Below, piece after piece: positions 48,287 to 58,462 of a DNA stretch of 64,000 nucleotides (positions are counted from its first letter, which is position 1; each line of letters begins with the position of its first letter). Both the position numbers and the translations under genes were made by a program. Source of the DNA: Antitrichia curtipendula (Eukaryota; Streptophyta; Bryopsida; Hypnales; Leucodontaceae); contig OX579635.1 in the NCBI GenBank assembly GCA_951230915.1, positions 35,464,001-35,528,000 of the forward strand. Direction: 5' to 3'. Under the pieces are notes generated by a model. That model saw nothing but the letters and a program-made list of their open reading frames with translations. It searched no databases and was not told the DNA's origin.

Positions 48287-49215
48287 TAAATCCCTAAAGT
48301 CCCAAAGTCCCTACATGGGACTCTTGAGATTTCGGATAGGTTGTTCTGATTTCAATTTTTAACATGATTTTTTGAAACTTATTTTGAAAATAGGAAATTA
48401 GATTAGCTTTCTTGGAATAAAAACTTTTCAAGCAATGTCCAAGAGCAAAAGTTATGCCACCCTAAGTACAAAAAGCTGCTCAAGGGGTAACCCTCCAAAA
48501 AAATTTAAAAATTTAAAAATTATAATTTTAATATTTTTTTCAAAGTTTATATTTTTGTCTACATCTGAAGCTTTGACTATTTTCACTTGGATGAGTAATG
48601 AGAAAGATATGGACAATCTTGTTTTTTAGGCAATTTCAACATCTTTTTTAAAAAATAACTTATAAAATCCATTTTTGAATGCAATTTTTTTAATTTAAGA
48701 ATTTTTTTTTTGTTATACTTGGTTAAATTTGTTTGCCAAAGCAATCTCACCATTGAAATTATTGTGTTTCAATTCCATCTTAAAGCTACTAATGGTTTAG
48801 TTTTTCCTTCAATCTTGAATGTACTTAGGCTTAACAAATTTTTAATGAGTGAAAATTAAGTATTTTTTTGTTGAATTTTTTTTTCTAGGTTCTCAACTCA
48901 ATTCCTTACCATGAAAATTTACAAAATCAAAATTATAATACAAATTTTTTAATTAAGAAGCTTTAAAGTAAAAGCATCTAGTTGAACAAGGTGTAAAAAG
49001 ACTTGTTTTCTTCACTTTATAAGCAAATATCTTGCAAGTTGTGCAGCCAAAGTTTCTAAAATTTCTTCCATACATTTTTAAACTAGTCTAGTGCAAGTTC
49101 CTATGTTTAGATATGCAAAAAAAAAAAAAATTTAAATTTTTTTGCTCTTTGCAATATAAATGGCAGTTTCGAGTGATTTTTGATTGAAAAAAGGCCTTGG
49201 GACTATAGGGGTTAA
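48287..49215. mobile_element. TTAA-type element C7 (inverted relative to C1)
   Basis: The right edge has ACTATAGGGG-TTAA (49212-49215), preceded by sequence complementary to the left end of C1 (CAAGGCC, AATCACTC, CTGCCA). The left edge TAAA-TCCCTAAAGTCCC is diverged. Length 929 bp matches C1. Confidence 0.6.
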
Positions 49216-51834
49216 GCAAGCATCCAACAACTCATAAGTGCTTGTAAACATTGTCTTCAACCATTTGCATGCCTGAGCAAAACATTAGATGTTTCTTGGG
49301 GGTATTGGAGGGCTCTTTCAAGTCCATTTTCCATGTTGTGAACCAGACACTATTGGCCAGAATAAAGAATAAAAATTTTAAAATTAATTAATTATTATTT
49401 AAATATTATTATCTGATGTGGTAAATTGTTGTTGTGGTCAAGTTTCCATGGTCCAAGAACTCTAGGGGAACTTGTAGCTTTGTAGAATAGCTTAATCTCA
49501 TCTAATGGCCCATTTAGTGATCCAAATTTTTCTCTAATGTTTTGTATTTCTTACTTTACTATAATTATCAATATTTTTCAGTGCAAGGCATTCAATATGC
49601 TTATGTTTTGCAAGTGTTTCAATGCAACATTTTCCAAATTTGGTAAAAAATATAGACAATATTTACATTTGTATATAATGATTGGAAGAATGTACATTTT
49701 GATTGCACAAATGTTCTAATTAATTATGGCACAGACATAGCATCCCTTCATGTTGTGTGCAATTATTCCCCAAAATAATGCTAGACATTGAAATGAACAT
49801 TAAAATGAAAAGAAAATTTTATTTAAGCACATAATAAAAATCACCTAAGAACTTTAAAAACTTACAAAAAATCAAGAAATTAACTACTATGAAACCTCTG
49901 CATGGCCTAATAACATAAGTATTGCAATAAAATATAAAATAATTTTGGTACAACAATGGAGAATATTGTAGAATGAAATTTAGTGAAGCTCAAATCAATT
50001 TTTTTAGTACAACAATAAATAAAAATATAGTGCAGGGTTTGTACCACTGTTAAAGATATTAAATCATTGTTGAATAATCTAGGTGTATAAATTAGAAGAT
50101 ATGGGAAAAAAAAATTAAACAAATGAATTTGTGTGATTGTGAAACTTCCGTCAAAGCACTAGTAGGAAATATGCCTCAATAGACCAAGTTTTATGACCTA
50201 TGCTTGTTCTAACTTGTCATGTAATGATGAGTGAGACTAAGTATGGATCTTAAAGCTTGCTCTACTGATGTATGTTTTATACTATAAAATCACTATAAAT
50301 TAATGTACAAGATTTATTCAAAGTAATAATTGTGACTACAAAAACAATCTTCAACCATCGTAGAATTAGGTAGGATTTTGCTAGAACAATGATAAATAGT
50401 GAAGGAGTATAGACCAAGAATGGAGGGAAACCACATACAAATTGATCACCTGTAGGTGCAATCAATGGCATTTCACTAGAGTATTACTTTCCCTTCTTCT
50501 CATTTGTTGTATCTTAGAGTTGCGTAATTTTCTAGCACTACACATTAAATTGGAAGTTTTTGTTTTTTATAATTTTTTGGTCATAGTAAGTTTGTTTAAA
50601 ATTTTTGATCTTCTATTGCATTTCAAGGTACAATGAAGAATTTTATAACTCTATAGTGTAGAATGTACATTATTCTACAACATCTTCATCATGCACTCAT
50701 ATTAAGTGGCAACATAACTATACTTCAAAATCATAAACAAAAAATTGAAATGCCCAAGCAAGTCCATTGACTTCGTCACCTTGCAAATACAAACTTCAAT
50801 AAAATTAAGTCCATAAAACAAAATTTAGTTACTCAATATCAAAGACAGATCCATTCATGTACAACCTACAATTTAAGTCACTACACTTTTGCATTCATCT
50901 AAAGACAATAACAAACACGATTTCTAAAAATCAATGATACACAAAATGCAAAAGATGAAAATTGAGAAGAATCCAATACGTTAGTAAATGTTTTAAAAGG
51001 ACAAACTATAGAATTTTGAAAATGACAAGGACCACCCAAAACAAAATATTACAATGCAAATTACAAACATCACCAAGAAAATGTAGCAAAATGAAAATGT
51101 AGCAACACTTAAAATATAATTAAAAAGATTAGGATTCACCTTCATATCATTGAATCCCCACCATCTACACACTCTAAGTCAAGCTAACTTAAAATACATA
51201 TAGAAAACTAAAATCACACCACAACTCTCAAACTTGGCTATTGTCAATAGCACCTCTAAGTCAAGAATTCAAAAGGCTAATTAATCTTAACTCTTAAAGG
51301 ATATTTGAGGTCTTAGGATGGTTGCCGAAACTTGAAGTTCAATTTTTTTTTTAGTGGGCCCCATGTAGCTTTTTAAAATGACTATTCAATGATGAGCTTC
51401 TGCCTTTATTAAAGCCAAGACCAATCAATGGTGATATACAAACTACAAGTTCAAATACTAATATAAAACATCAAAGACTTATTGCAGACTGATACTTATG
51501 TATCTTGTGAAGATAAAGACAATGATACCAAAGAAGTTCACATGTATTGGAAGAGTTTTGTGAAGATTCTCTAAAAATCCAACCCCTTGGGGTTGGATAT
51601 GTTGTTTAAACCTGCAACATTGGGCTAGTCACCATGGAAATCATCCTTTTATGGTACCACGTGAATCATTTGCTTGGAAAAATCCAAGATCACACATTAG
51701 AGGTCAAACTACTATTGGCAAGGCCTCCTCCTTTCCACCTAAAATTCCAAAGATGAACATTTGCATTTATATCTTACATAGAAGAATATCCCATCATCTA
51801 TCAGACACTTTTAGTTTGCTACATTGTTACATGG
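49216..51834. other. AT-rich spacer, no gene seen
   Basis: Only short chance frames. 51600-51790 is a dispersed repeat shared with 13430-13760. A possible TTAA-CTCTTAAAGGATA left end lies at about 51289, but no partner end was found. Confidence 0.5.
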
Positions 51835-52870
51835 TTAATTCCTCAAGGACCAAACTATGTTTTTGGCAACATAGTAATTTTTGGCAGCTTACTAGAAATG
51901 GAACTTTTATTTATTTTTTTGAAATTTTCACACAACATGTAGATGAGATTTTTCTATAAGATCCAAAAAAATTTATAACTTTTGGCTACATGGGTAAAAA
52001 GTTATTGTATAATATGTAGTTTTGAACATTCGACGAACAACTTGGGCAGCTCAAAATTTTTGTTTTTTAAGTTCTATTTTAGAAAATAAAATTTGAAATC
52101 AGTTCTCTAGATTTATATATATGTGGAAAGCTTTTAATCATTCCATTTTTATTAATGAGATAAAAGTGATGAGGAGTTTCAGTTTGTCAGCAACTATGGA
52201 TTCTCTACTTTGAAATCCTTTATTTAACTCAATTTTCAGTATTTTTGAAAAAAAAAATCATAGGATGTAGATTGTTTCTTACAAGATTACAACCAATGAG
52301 ACTGACATTTTTCAATTCCATAATTAAATTCTTAACAATTTAGTATTTTGAATCATTTTCTACATTTTTCTACTTACTATTTTTTTCCTACATGTTGTAC
52401 AATTCCAAATTATTTGAAAATTTTCAAGCATGGAGACAGCTTGCCTTGAAGAATGCATTCAAAGAGGTACAACCATTTTGGAAATTTTTTCATAATGATC
52501 TGACCTTGTGAAGTGCAGTTGCGGGATTTTTGCAAGGGCATAAAAAGGATTTTTGTCACTTCAAACGCTAATATCTTGCAATCTATATGGTGGAATTTCT
52601 GAATTTTTTTCCACATTTTGGCGGCAGTTGCAAGAAACACTTATCCTTTTCTTTTTTTTGTCCCCTTGGCTTTGGACAGGTAGTTTTTTGCTCATAACTT
52701 TTTCGTTCAATGTTCATTTTCTATGAAATTTGAAATGAATGTACATGTGGTAGTTACAAACACTCATAAATTTCTCCAGCAATATTTTAAAGTTAGTTTA
52801 CTATTTTTAAATTTCCCCAATTGGATGTCTACCTTGGCCATTTGGGAGGTGGGGGTGGGGGGTGGGTTAG
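51835..52870. mobile_element. TTAA-type element C8 (right boundary uncertain)
   Basis: The left edge TTAA at 51835 is followed by TTCCTCAAGGACCAAACTAT. The interior shares GGCAACATAG and the core ATCTTGCAATCTATATGG with other C copies. The right edge is proposed at the G-rich GGGTTAG (52864-52870), where TTGGCCATTTGGG echoes the expected end. Confidence 0.5.
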
Positions 52871-54065
52871 TACTATTTCTAATTCAAAAATGAAAATTTG
52901 AAAGAGAAAATTGAGATATAAGGAATTCTATTAAAGTTACACAAGCCTACATAGAGATTTTCTAAAAGTAATAAAGTATTAGCCTTCCACATGTGCTGAA
53001 AGTGTACCACCTTTGTGCAAGTGCAGAGGACACAATTTTTTGTTCCCAAAGATAAAAATTGTTGAGAAGGAGCACCTTCAAGTTAGGAAAAATGGTTTTA
53101 AAAAAATATAATAATTTGAATTTATTTTGAATATTTTACTATTTTCTACTATTTATCTATTTGCTTGATATATTCCATTGTTCATTGTGCATAACTTTTA
53201 GAGATAAATTTTTCTAAGTTTGAATTTTGAAAGACATGCTATTTTTTTACTTCACAAATTATGTTTTATTTCATTTAAAAGAAAATTATTCTAAAATGTC
53301 ATGGTACTACAACACTAAGCCCTTTCTGAGCCAAGAACGGTAGGTGTTTCTTGAAACATACCTCTTCTCAAACCAAAGTAACACAAGATCCTATGTTTAC
53401 ATGTATCCAAAACTATTTTTTTTCTAAAGTTTGGTACTTGTATTAGAAATGGCACTTTTAGAGCATTTTTGGTGAAAATATAGTCAAAAATCTTCAGAGA
53501 TTAACCTTGGAACGCACATGGTGTCACTTTGTATCACTTGCATGATTTCAAATGAGCAACACGTGATGAAAAACAACAATTTTTCATCCATTTTTTTTCT
53601 TTGAGCATGGGTATTATTGTCTATTCTGTAGAAAAAGATGCTATATATTTGTATTTTGTGAATAAAAAAATATGTCTTTTTAGTGTATTTTGGCAATTTA
53701 ATCCTCCTTGCTTTTGATCTACAATAATGATCTTTTTTGGATTTGAGCTCAACAAATGAATTAAAGCTTGGGAATTCACATTGTTATTTCTATTCTAATT
53801 TCAAAACTTAAAGAATTTTCAACATTGAATATTTGATTGCAATTAATTAGAAGTTTGGGCCTAAAAGCATGGTTTACTAATTTTCTATTTTATTAATTAT
53901 AAAATGACATAGAAATTTGGTTTACACCATGATGAACAACACTCTATATGCAGTTATGCACATCTAAGGTTAAATTTCCAGATATTTTAAATGAACTTTT
54001 ATATTTTAAATGAACTTTTTCCCATCTTTTCTATAAAATTCATGATAATTTCAAATTTTCATGAC
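52871..54065. other. AT-rich spacer, no gene seen
   Basis: No supported coding region, RNA or element boundary in this stretch. Confidence 0.5.
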
Positions 54066-54494
54066 TTAACCTCTAAAGGACCAAGCTGTGTTTTTTGGCA
54101 ACAAAGCAATTTTGGGCAGCTCACCACGGATGGAGAATTTATTATTTTTCTTTGAAATTTTCACAAATCATATGCTCAAGGAGCACAAACAATTTTCATA
54201 ACTTTTGACTACACGGTTAAAAAGTAATTGCATAAAATGTAGTTTTCTTTGAACTCTGGGCAGCCTAGGCAGTACCAAAAACTTCTTTAAAATCACTTTT
54301 TTTTAGAATTAAAATTTGAAATTGATTTTTTAGATTTATATGTACATGGGGAGCTTTGAATCATTCCATTCTAATTTGTAAGATGGAAGTTATGAGGCTT
54401 TTAAGTTTGGGGATAGGTATGTAAAATTTGAAAATCATACCTACCCGCAAACTTAAGAACTCTTAAAGGGTTGTTTTAAGAGCCTCTTACCTTA
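54066..54494. mobile_element. Truncated TTAA element C3 abutting a family A right end
   Basis: TTAA at 54066-54069 then CCTCTAAAGGACCAAGCTGT. Similarity to C8 runs to about 54455, where it meets TCTTAAAGGGTTGTTTTAAG and the family A terminus GAGCCTCTTACCT-TA (54493-54494). The right half of C3 is missing. Confidence 0.6.
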
Positions 54495-54496
54495 CC

Positions 54497-54811
54497 CCTA
54501 ATAATGTCATTGATAGTGTGCCACCTTGCAACGGCGAGGACTCTCAAGACTGAAAGGCGCCCACTTGCTTTTTTGCAATAACAGACCCTATGATCATCCC
54601 ATATTGTTTGACTGAGCAGGAAGAAACAAGCTGATTTCACCTGGATGCCCGAATTGAAGACCACAATTATAATGTTCACAAGTCAATGCACTAAAACTGC
54701 ATTAGATGATAATGGCAGGCTGCAGATGCTGAAATCAGAAGCTTGCACACATTGGACTTTGCACATTCCATAACGAAGAACGACACATACTTCTCATTTC
54801 AGGTTTTTTAA
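54497..54811. repeat. Paralogue of 44376-45458 lacking the family A insertion
   Basis: Shares AATGTCATTGATAGTGTG, ACAGACCCTATGATC, TGTTTGACTGAG-AGGAAGAAAC, TTTCACCTGGAT-CCC, AATGTTCACAAGTCAATGCA, AATGGCAGG and GACACATACTTCTC with the 44-45 kb segment. The family A insertion at 44517-45256 is absent from this copy. The segment ends where element C4 begins. Confidence 0.8.
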
Positions 54812-55730
54812 ACCCCTAAAGCCCCGAGGGTGTTTTCTGCCAAAAATCACTCAAAACTATCACTTCTGTTGTATTCACTTAAGGAAACCAATTTTTTTGT
54901 TTTTTTGAGAATTCAACCGTAGGATCTTGTACTTAACTTTTTTGAGATCATGTAGTAAAAATTTCATCAAATTTCACCGTTCGGATTGGAAGATATTAGC
55001 ATTCAAAGTTGAACAAAAAGTTTTCTGTCAAGAAGATGCTTAAATTGCCTGCAAAACTAAGATTGTCCATAACTTTCTCATCCCTAGTCCAAATAGAATG
55101 AATCAAAGCTTCACGTATAGGTAAAAACATATTATTTTAGGAAAAAAATTCAAAAAAAATTAGTTTGACCTTTTGTAATTTTTTTTTGGGCTGCCCGCTA
55201 GTCTCCATTTCTTGCTAATTGTGCCATAACATTTTCATCCGGCATCTAATTGAAACAAAAATTATATATCCACAAAGCTCTTGCAGAGCTATACAACCTT
55301 AAAAAATCTCAAAAAATTTCACTTCAAATTGAGACAATAGCAGGGTTGTCTAAATCGACGTGATGCTGGCTTTTTGCATCTGGATGTCGTGACGCGTCCG
55401 TCACGACGAGACTGGACGCGGCATGATCCGTTTGCAATGCTGACGGGCCATCCAGGCCGTGGATGAAGTCCGTCCAGGCCGTCCACGGGGCTGTCCAAGC
55501 CATCTACAGGGACATCCAGTCCGTCCACATCCGCTGTCAACGGAAACATTCATCCGCACACTGCAAATTTTCATCCGTTTTCCACATTTTGTCGACAGAT
55601 TTCATCCTGACGAACGATGGGATTCAATCCCAACATCCGGACGTGGCGTGACGAGGACAACCCTAGACAATAGGAACCTATCCGGACCCAAATTGTCCCT
55701 CGAGGGGACAAGTAGGGTTTTAGGGGTTAA
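54809..55730. mobile_element. TTAA-type element C4 with a CpG-rich interior
   Basis: Left edge TAAA-CCCCTAAAGCCCCGAGG, right edge TTTTAGGGG-TTAA (55727-55730); C-family core at 54905-55020. The stretch 55343-55660 is CpG-rich and repetitive, unlike other C copies. 922 bp. Confidence 0.7.
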
Positions 55731-55849
55731 AGAAGCCCTTTGGTTTAATCTCTAAAATATAGAATAAGATCATTTCTATTCATAATTCATGAATGGAGAA
55801 TTTCGTTAAAATGACAATATTTTGTGTACCATATTTAGACTGCCCAGTC

Positions 55850-56090
55850 TGAACTGTGAAAGTGACATCTAAGACTATCATAGACTTTAGAAATCTTGGT
55901 CTAATATAGGTTTTCGAAATCTAGGAATGGTGTAGATTTCAGAAATATAGGAACAATATAGATTTCATGCTTTGCGGTTTGAATTGTGAAATTGACATCT
56001 ATGACTCTAGTAGATTTCAGACATCTAGAAAAGATATGGATTTTAAAAATCTAGGACTATTGTACATTTTCGACCGCCCAGTTTGAACTT
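55850..56090. repeat. Imperfect short tandem repeat, about 25-30 bp
   Basis: Repeated TAGATTTCAGAAATCTAGGA-like units, bounded by two copies of a GCCCAGTYTGAACT motif (55840s and 56080s) and containing the repeat TGTGAAATTGACATCTATGACT. Low-complexity origin. Confidence 0.6.
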
Positions 56091-56095
56091 GAAAA

Positions 56096-56480
56096 AAAGC
56101 CATGAAACTTGCAAAATTTCTGCGATGTTAACGAAATTGCCCATATGACCAAAAAAAGGAAAAAGAAGCAAAAAATCACTTGATGCTTATAACACGGTCA
56201 TGGTCCACTCTATGCCCTTCAAGGGTTAATCCTCTAACAATGCCCACGACTAAAAGTGCCCAATGAATTTATGGCTTTTTTAGAAAGCTATGAAACTTGC
56301 AAAATTTCCGTCATTTTAATGAAATTGCCCATAAGACCAAGAAAAGGAAAAATAAGCAAAAGATTACTTGATGCTTATAACACAGTCATGGTCCACTTTG
56401 CCCTTCAAGAGTTCAAATTCAAGGGTTAATCCTACAACAACGCCCACAACTAAAAGTGCCCAATGAATTCATGACTTTCT
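56096..56480. repeat. Tandem duplication of a unit of about 190 bp
   Basis: Two copies (about 56096-56283 and 56284-56480) share ATGAAACTTGCAAAATTTC, GATGCTTATAACAC-GTCATG, GTCCACT, CAAGGGTTAATCCT and AAAAGTGCCCAATGAATT. The second has a short insertion before CAAGGGTTAA. Confidence 0.85.
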
Positions 56481-56750
56481 AAAAAACTGTATAGAAAAAG
56501 AATGCACCTAATATAATAATATTCATCCAAGAATCTGATTATTTTTGTCCTTAGGAATTACCTGGGTGACTAGGTAGGCAATGTCCTTCTAGGGTTAAGT
56601 CTTCATGATTCATGATTCCATTGAAGATCATTTTTTGCCCCCAAATTGAAATAAAACATTCTAATAAATATATAGGAAGACGCCGCTATGCCACATTTAA
56701 CTACTTCTAAACTATTAAGTGAATTTTGGACAAGACATTCAGAAATCTAT

Positions 56751-56870
56751 GGATAATAACAATCACTAGGAAACCTCCAGATGTTTGTATGGATAATAAC
56801 AATCACTAGGAAACCTCCAGATGTTTGTATGGATAATAACAATCACTAGGAAACCTCCAGATGTTTGTAT
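56751..56870. repeat. Three perfect tandem copies of a 40-bp unit
   Basis: Units at 56751-56790, 56791-56830 and 56831-56870 are identical (start GGATAATAACAATCACTAGG, end CCTCCAGATGTTTGTAT). Diverged half-units with YCCAGATG-like motifs follow to about 56930, then a T run (56928-56945). The identity points to recent expansion, or to an assembly-sensitive locus. Confidence 0.95.
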
Positions 56871-57119
56871 AGATCTTCAGATGCTTTATATTGATCTCCT
56901 GATGTTCTGCATTCTCTCTGGATGACTTTTTTTTTTTTTTTTTTTCTATTATTAATTTCTGGACCCTTTGAAAGTCCAGAAGTAATTGATAAATGCGGCA
57001 TAGCTACGGGTACATTAAATGCAAAAACCTACCCCTAATATTTGGAAATTCCATGACCAATCACAAACCTCCGGCTGGTTACGTACAAGCAAGGAAAGGC
57101 TGCCCACTCATGAGAGCCC

Positions 57120-58462
57120 ACTCTCTTGTAACTAACTCCCACCACAGCAGCATTCACACTCTCCCACCTCTCACCCCACCCCAGCCCTGCCCTGGCTCGG
57201 CCTCTTCTCATTTTCTTCCCTTTCATCTCGCATCCTGCGGCAGAATTCTACCTCACTGCCACTTCAATCTCCATAAACACCAAATTTGTCCCACCAGCAA
57301 AAAAAATACTGCTTCCAGTGAGAGCTCGCCATTGCAATTTGTAATAAGAAAGTCTGCAGTGGTTCTGAGTTTCTTGATCGATTGATGTTGATAGAAAGTG
57401 TGTACATGTGAGCTTGTTTGCAGCTCTGTAGGTTGATTTACAGGCCTGCTTCTTCTGTAAATGACTTTCGAGAATCGGAACCAAACTTGACGACGAGTTG
57501 TGTAGAATTCTGAACATTGTTGATAAGAAATCAGTCGATCGGTGCCAGTTGCCTGGAATTCGAAGCTTGTCTTGGCCATGGTCGATCTTGGGCTTTCAGT
57601 AGCTGGCCTTGTAGCTTGTAAACGTCTTGGGGTACCAAGGAGCCTTGAGGAACAGAACTGGGAGCAGTTTATAAGTTTGTTGATGATCGACCCAGTTGTT
57701 GATAGAAATTAAGTAGCCGATCTTGGCTTCAGTCGCCTTGCAGCTTGCAAGTGTATCAATGTTGCATTAATCGCTGTCTGCATGTCTGACTTGAGGAACC
57801 CGACTCGATCATTGCAAACCGAGACTAAGATTTTCATTGACGTTGTTGATAGGAAGTCTTGGGGCCAGTTGATATATCTCTGTCGTTGCCCTCCTCTAGC
57901 TCACGAGTGCATATCCGATCCACCTTGTCGTGTTAACAACGCTTAACTTAGAGGAAGAACCAAATTGGAGAAGCTCTATCTTAATTGTCTTGGCAACGCC
58001 GCAACGGTAGAAAATCTTGTAGCTTGCAGGTTTAGGTTGCCTTAATAACACCTAGGCACACGTACCAAACGCAAACTGAACGCACGAGTTGTGGATAGAA
58101 AGTCTTTGCGCCAGTAGCCCCGGGTGAAGTTGCCCTGAAGCTCGTAATCAATCCCATCTTGTCGTGTTAATGACACTTCACGAAGTCCGAACCAAATTGG
58201 AGTTTTTACATGTTTTTGCCTCCAGTTTTTACAAGTCTCTGCCGATTCGTAGCAGCTTGCAGTATGATCTCCTTGTTCTTTGTGTTGTAAATTAACCACC
58301 ATCCAAATTGGAGAAGTTTTTGATCCGGCATTATCAAGCTTTGTGTTGAGGTCCGTAGCCTTTCAAGAGGAATCATTCAAACCCACTGGAGAATCGGAGG
58401 ATTGCTGTACGTATTTTCCAAAGCTTCACTGTCTGTCGACATCGATCTTCGGTTCAGCAAGC
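57120..58462 (+). promoter_or_regulatory. Promoter and repetitive leader of the SKS gene
   Basis: A CT/CCACC-rich tract at 57120-57300 resembles a plant core-promoter or transcription start region. From about 57440 to 58350 the sequence is GC-richer than the spacers and contains recurring motifs: GTTGATAGGAAGTC-like, CAGTTGCC/AGTAGCC, AGCTTGCA, CTTGTCGTGTTAA and ACCAAATTGGAGAAG. They recur at roughly 130-180-bp spacing, as if a diverged tandem repeat forms the leader. The frame leading into the start codon has no earlier ATG. Transcript extent is inferred. Confidence 0.45.

Noticed and set aside
56751..56870. CRISPR-like array of 40-bp repeats
   Set aside because: The units are head-to-tail with no spacers, and the genome is eukaryotic.
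56993..57385. 130-codon frame before the SKS gene
   Set aside because: It arises from a CT/CCACC-rich promoter-like tract; no conserved motif.
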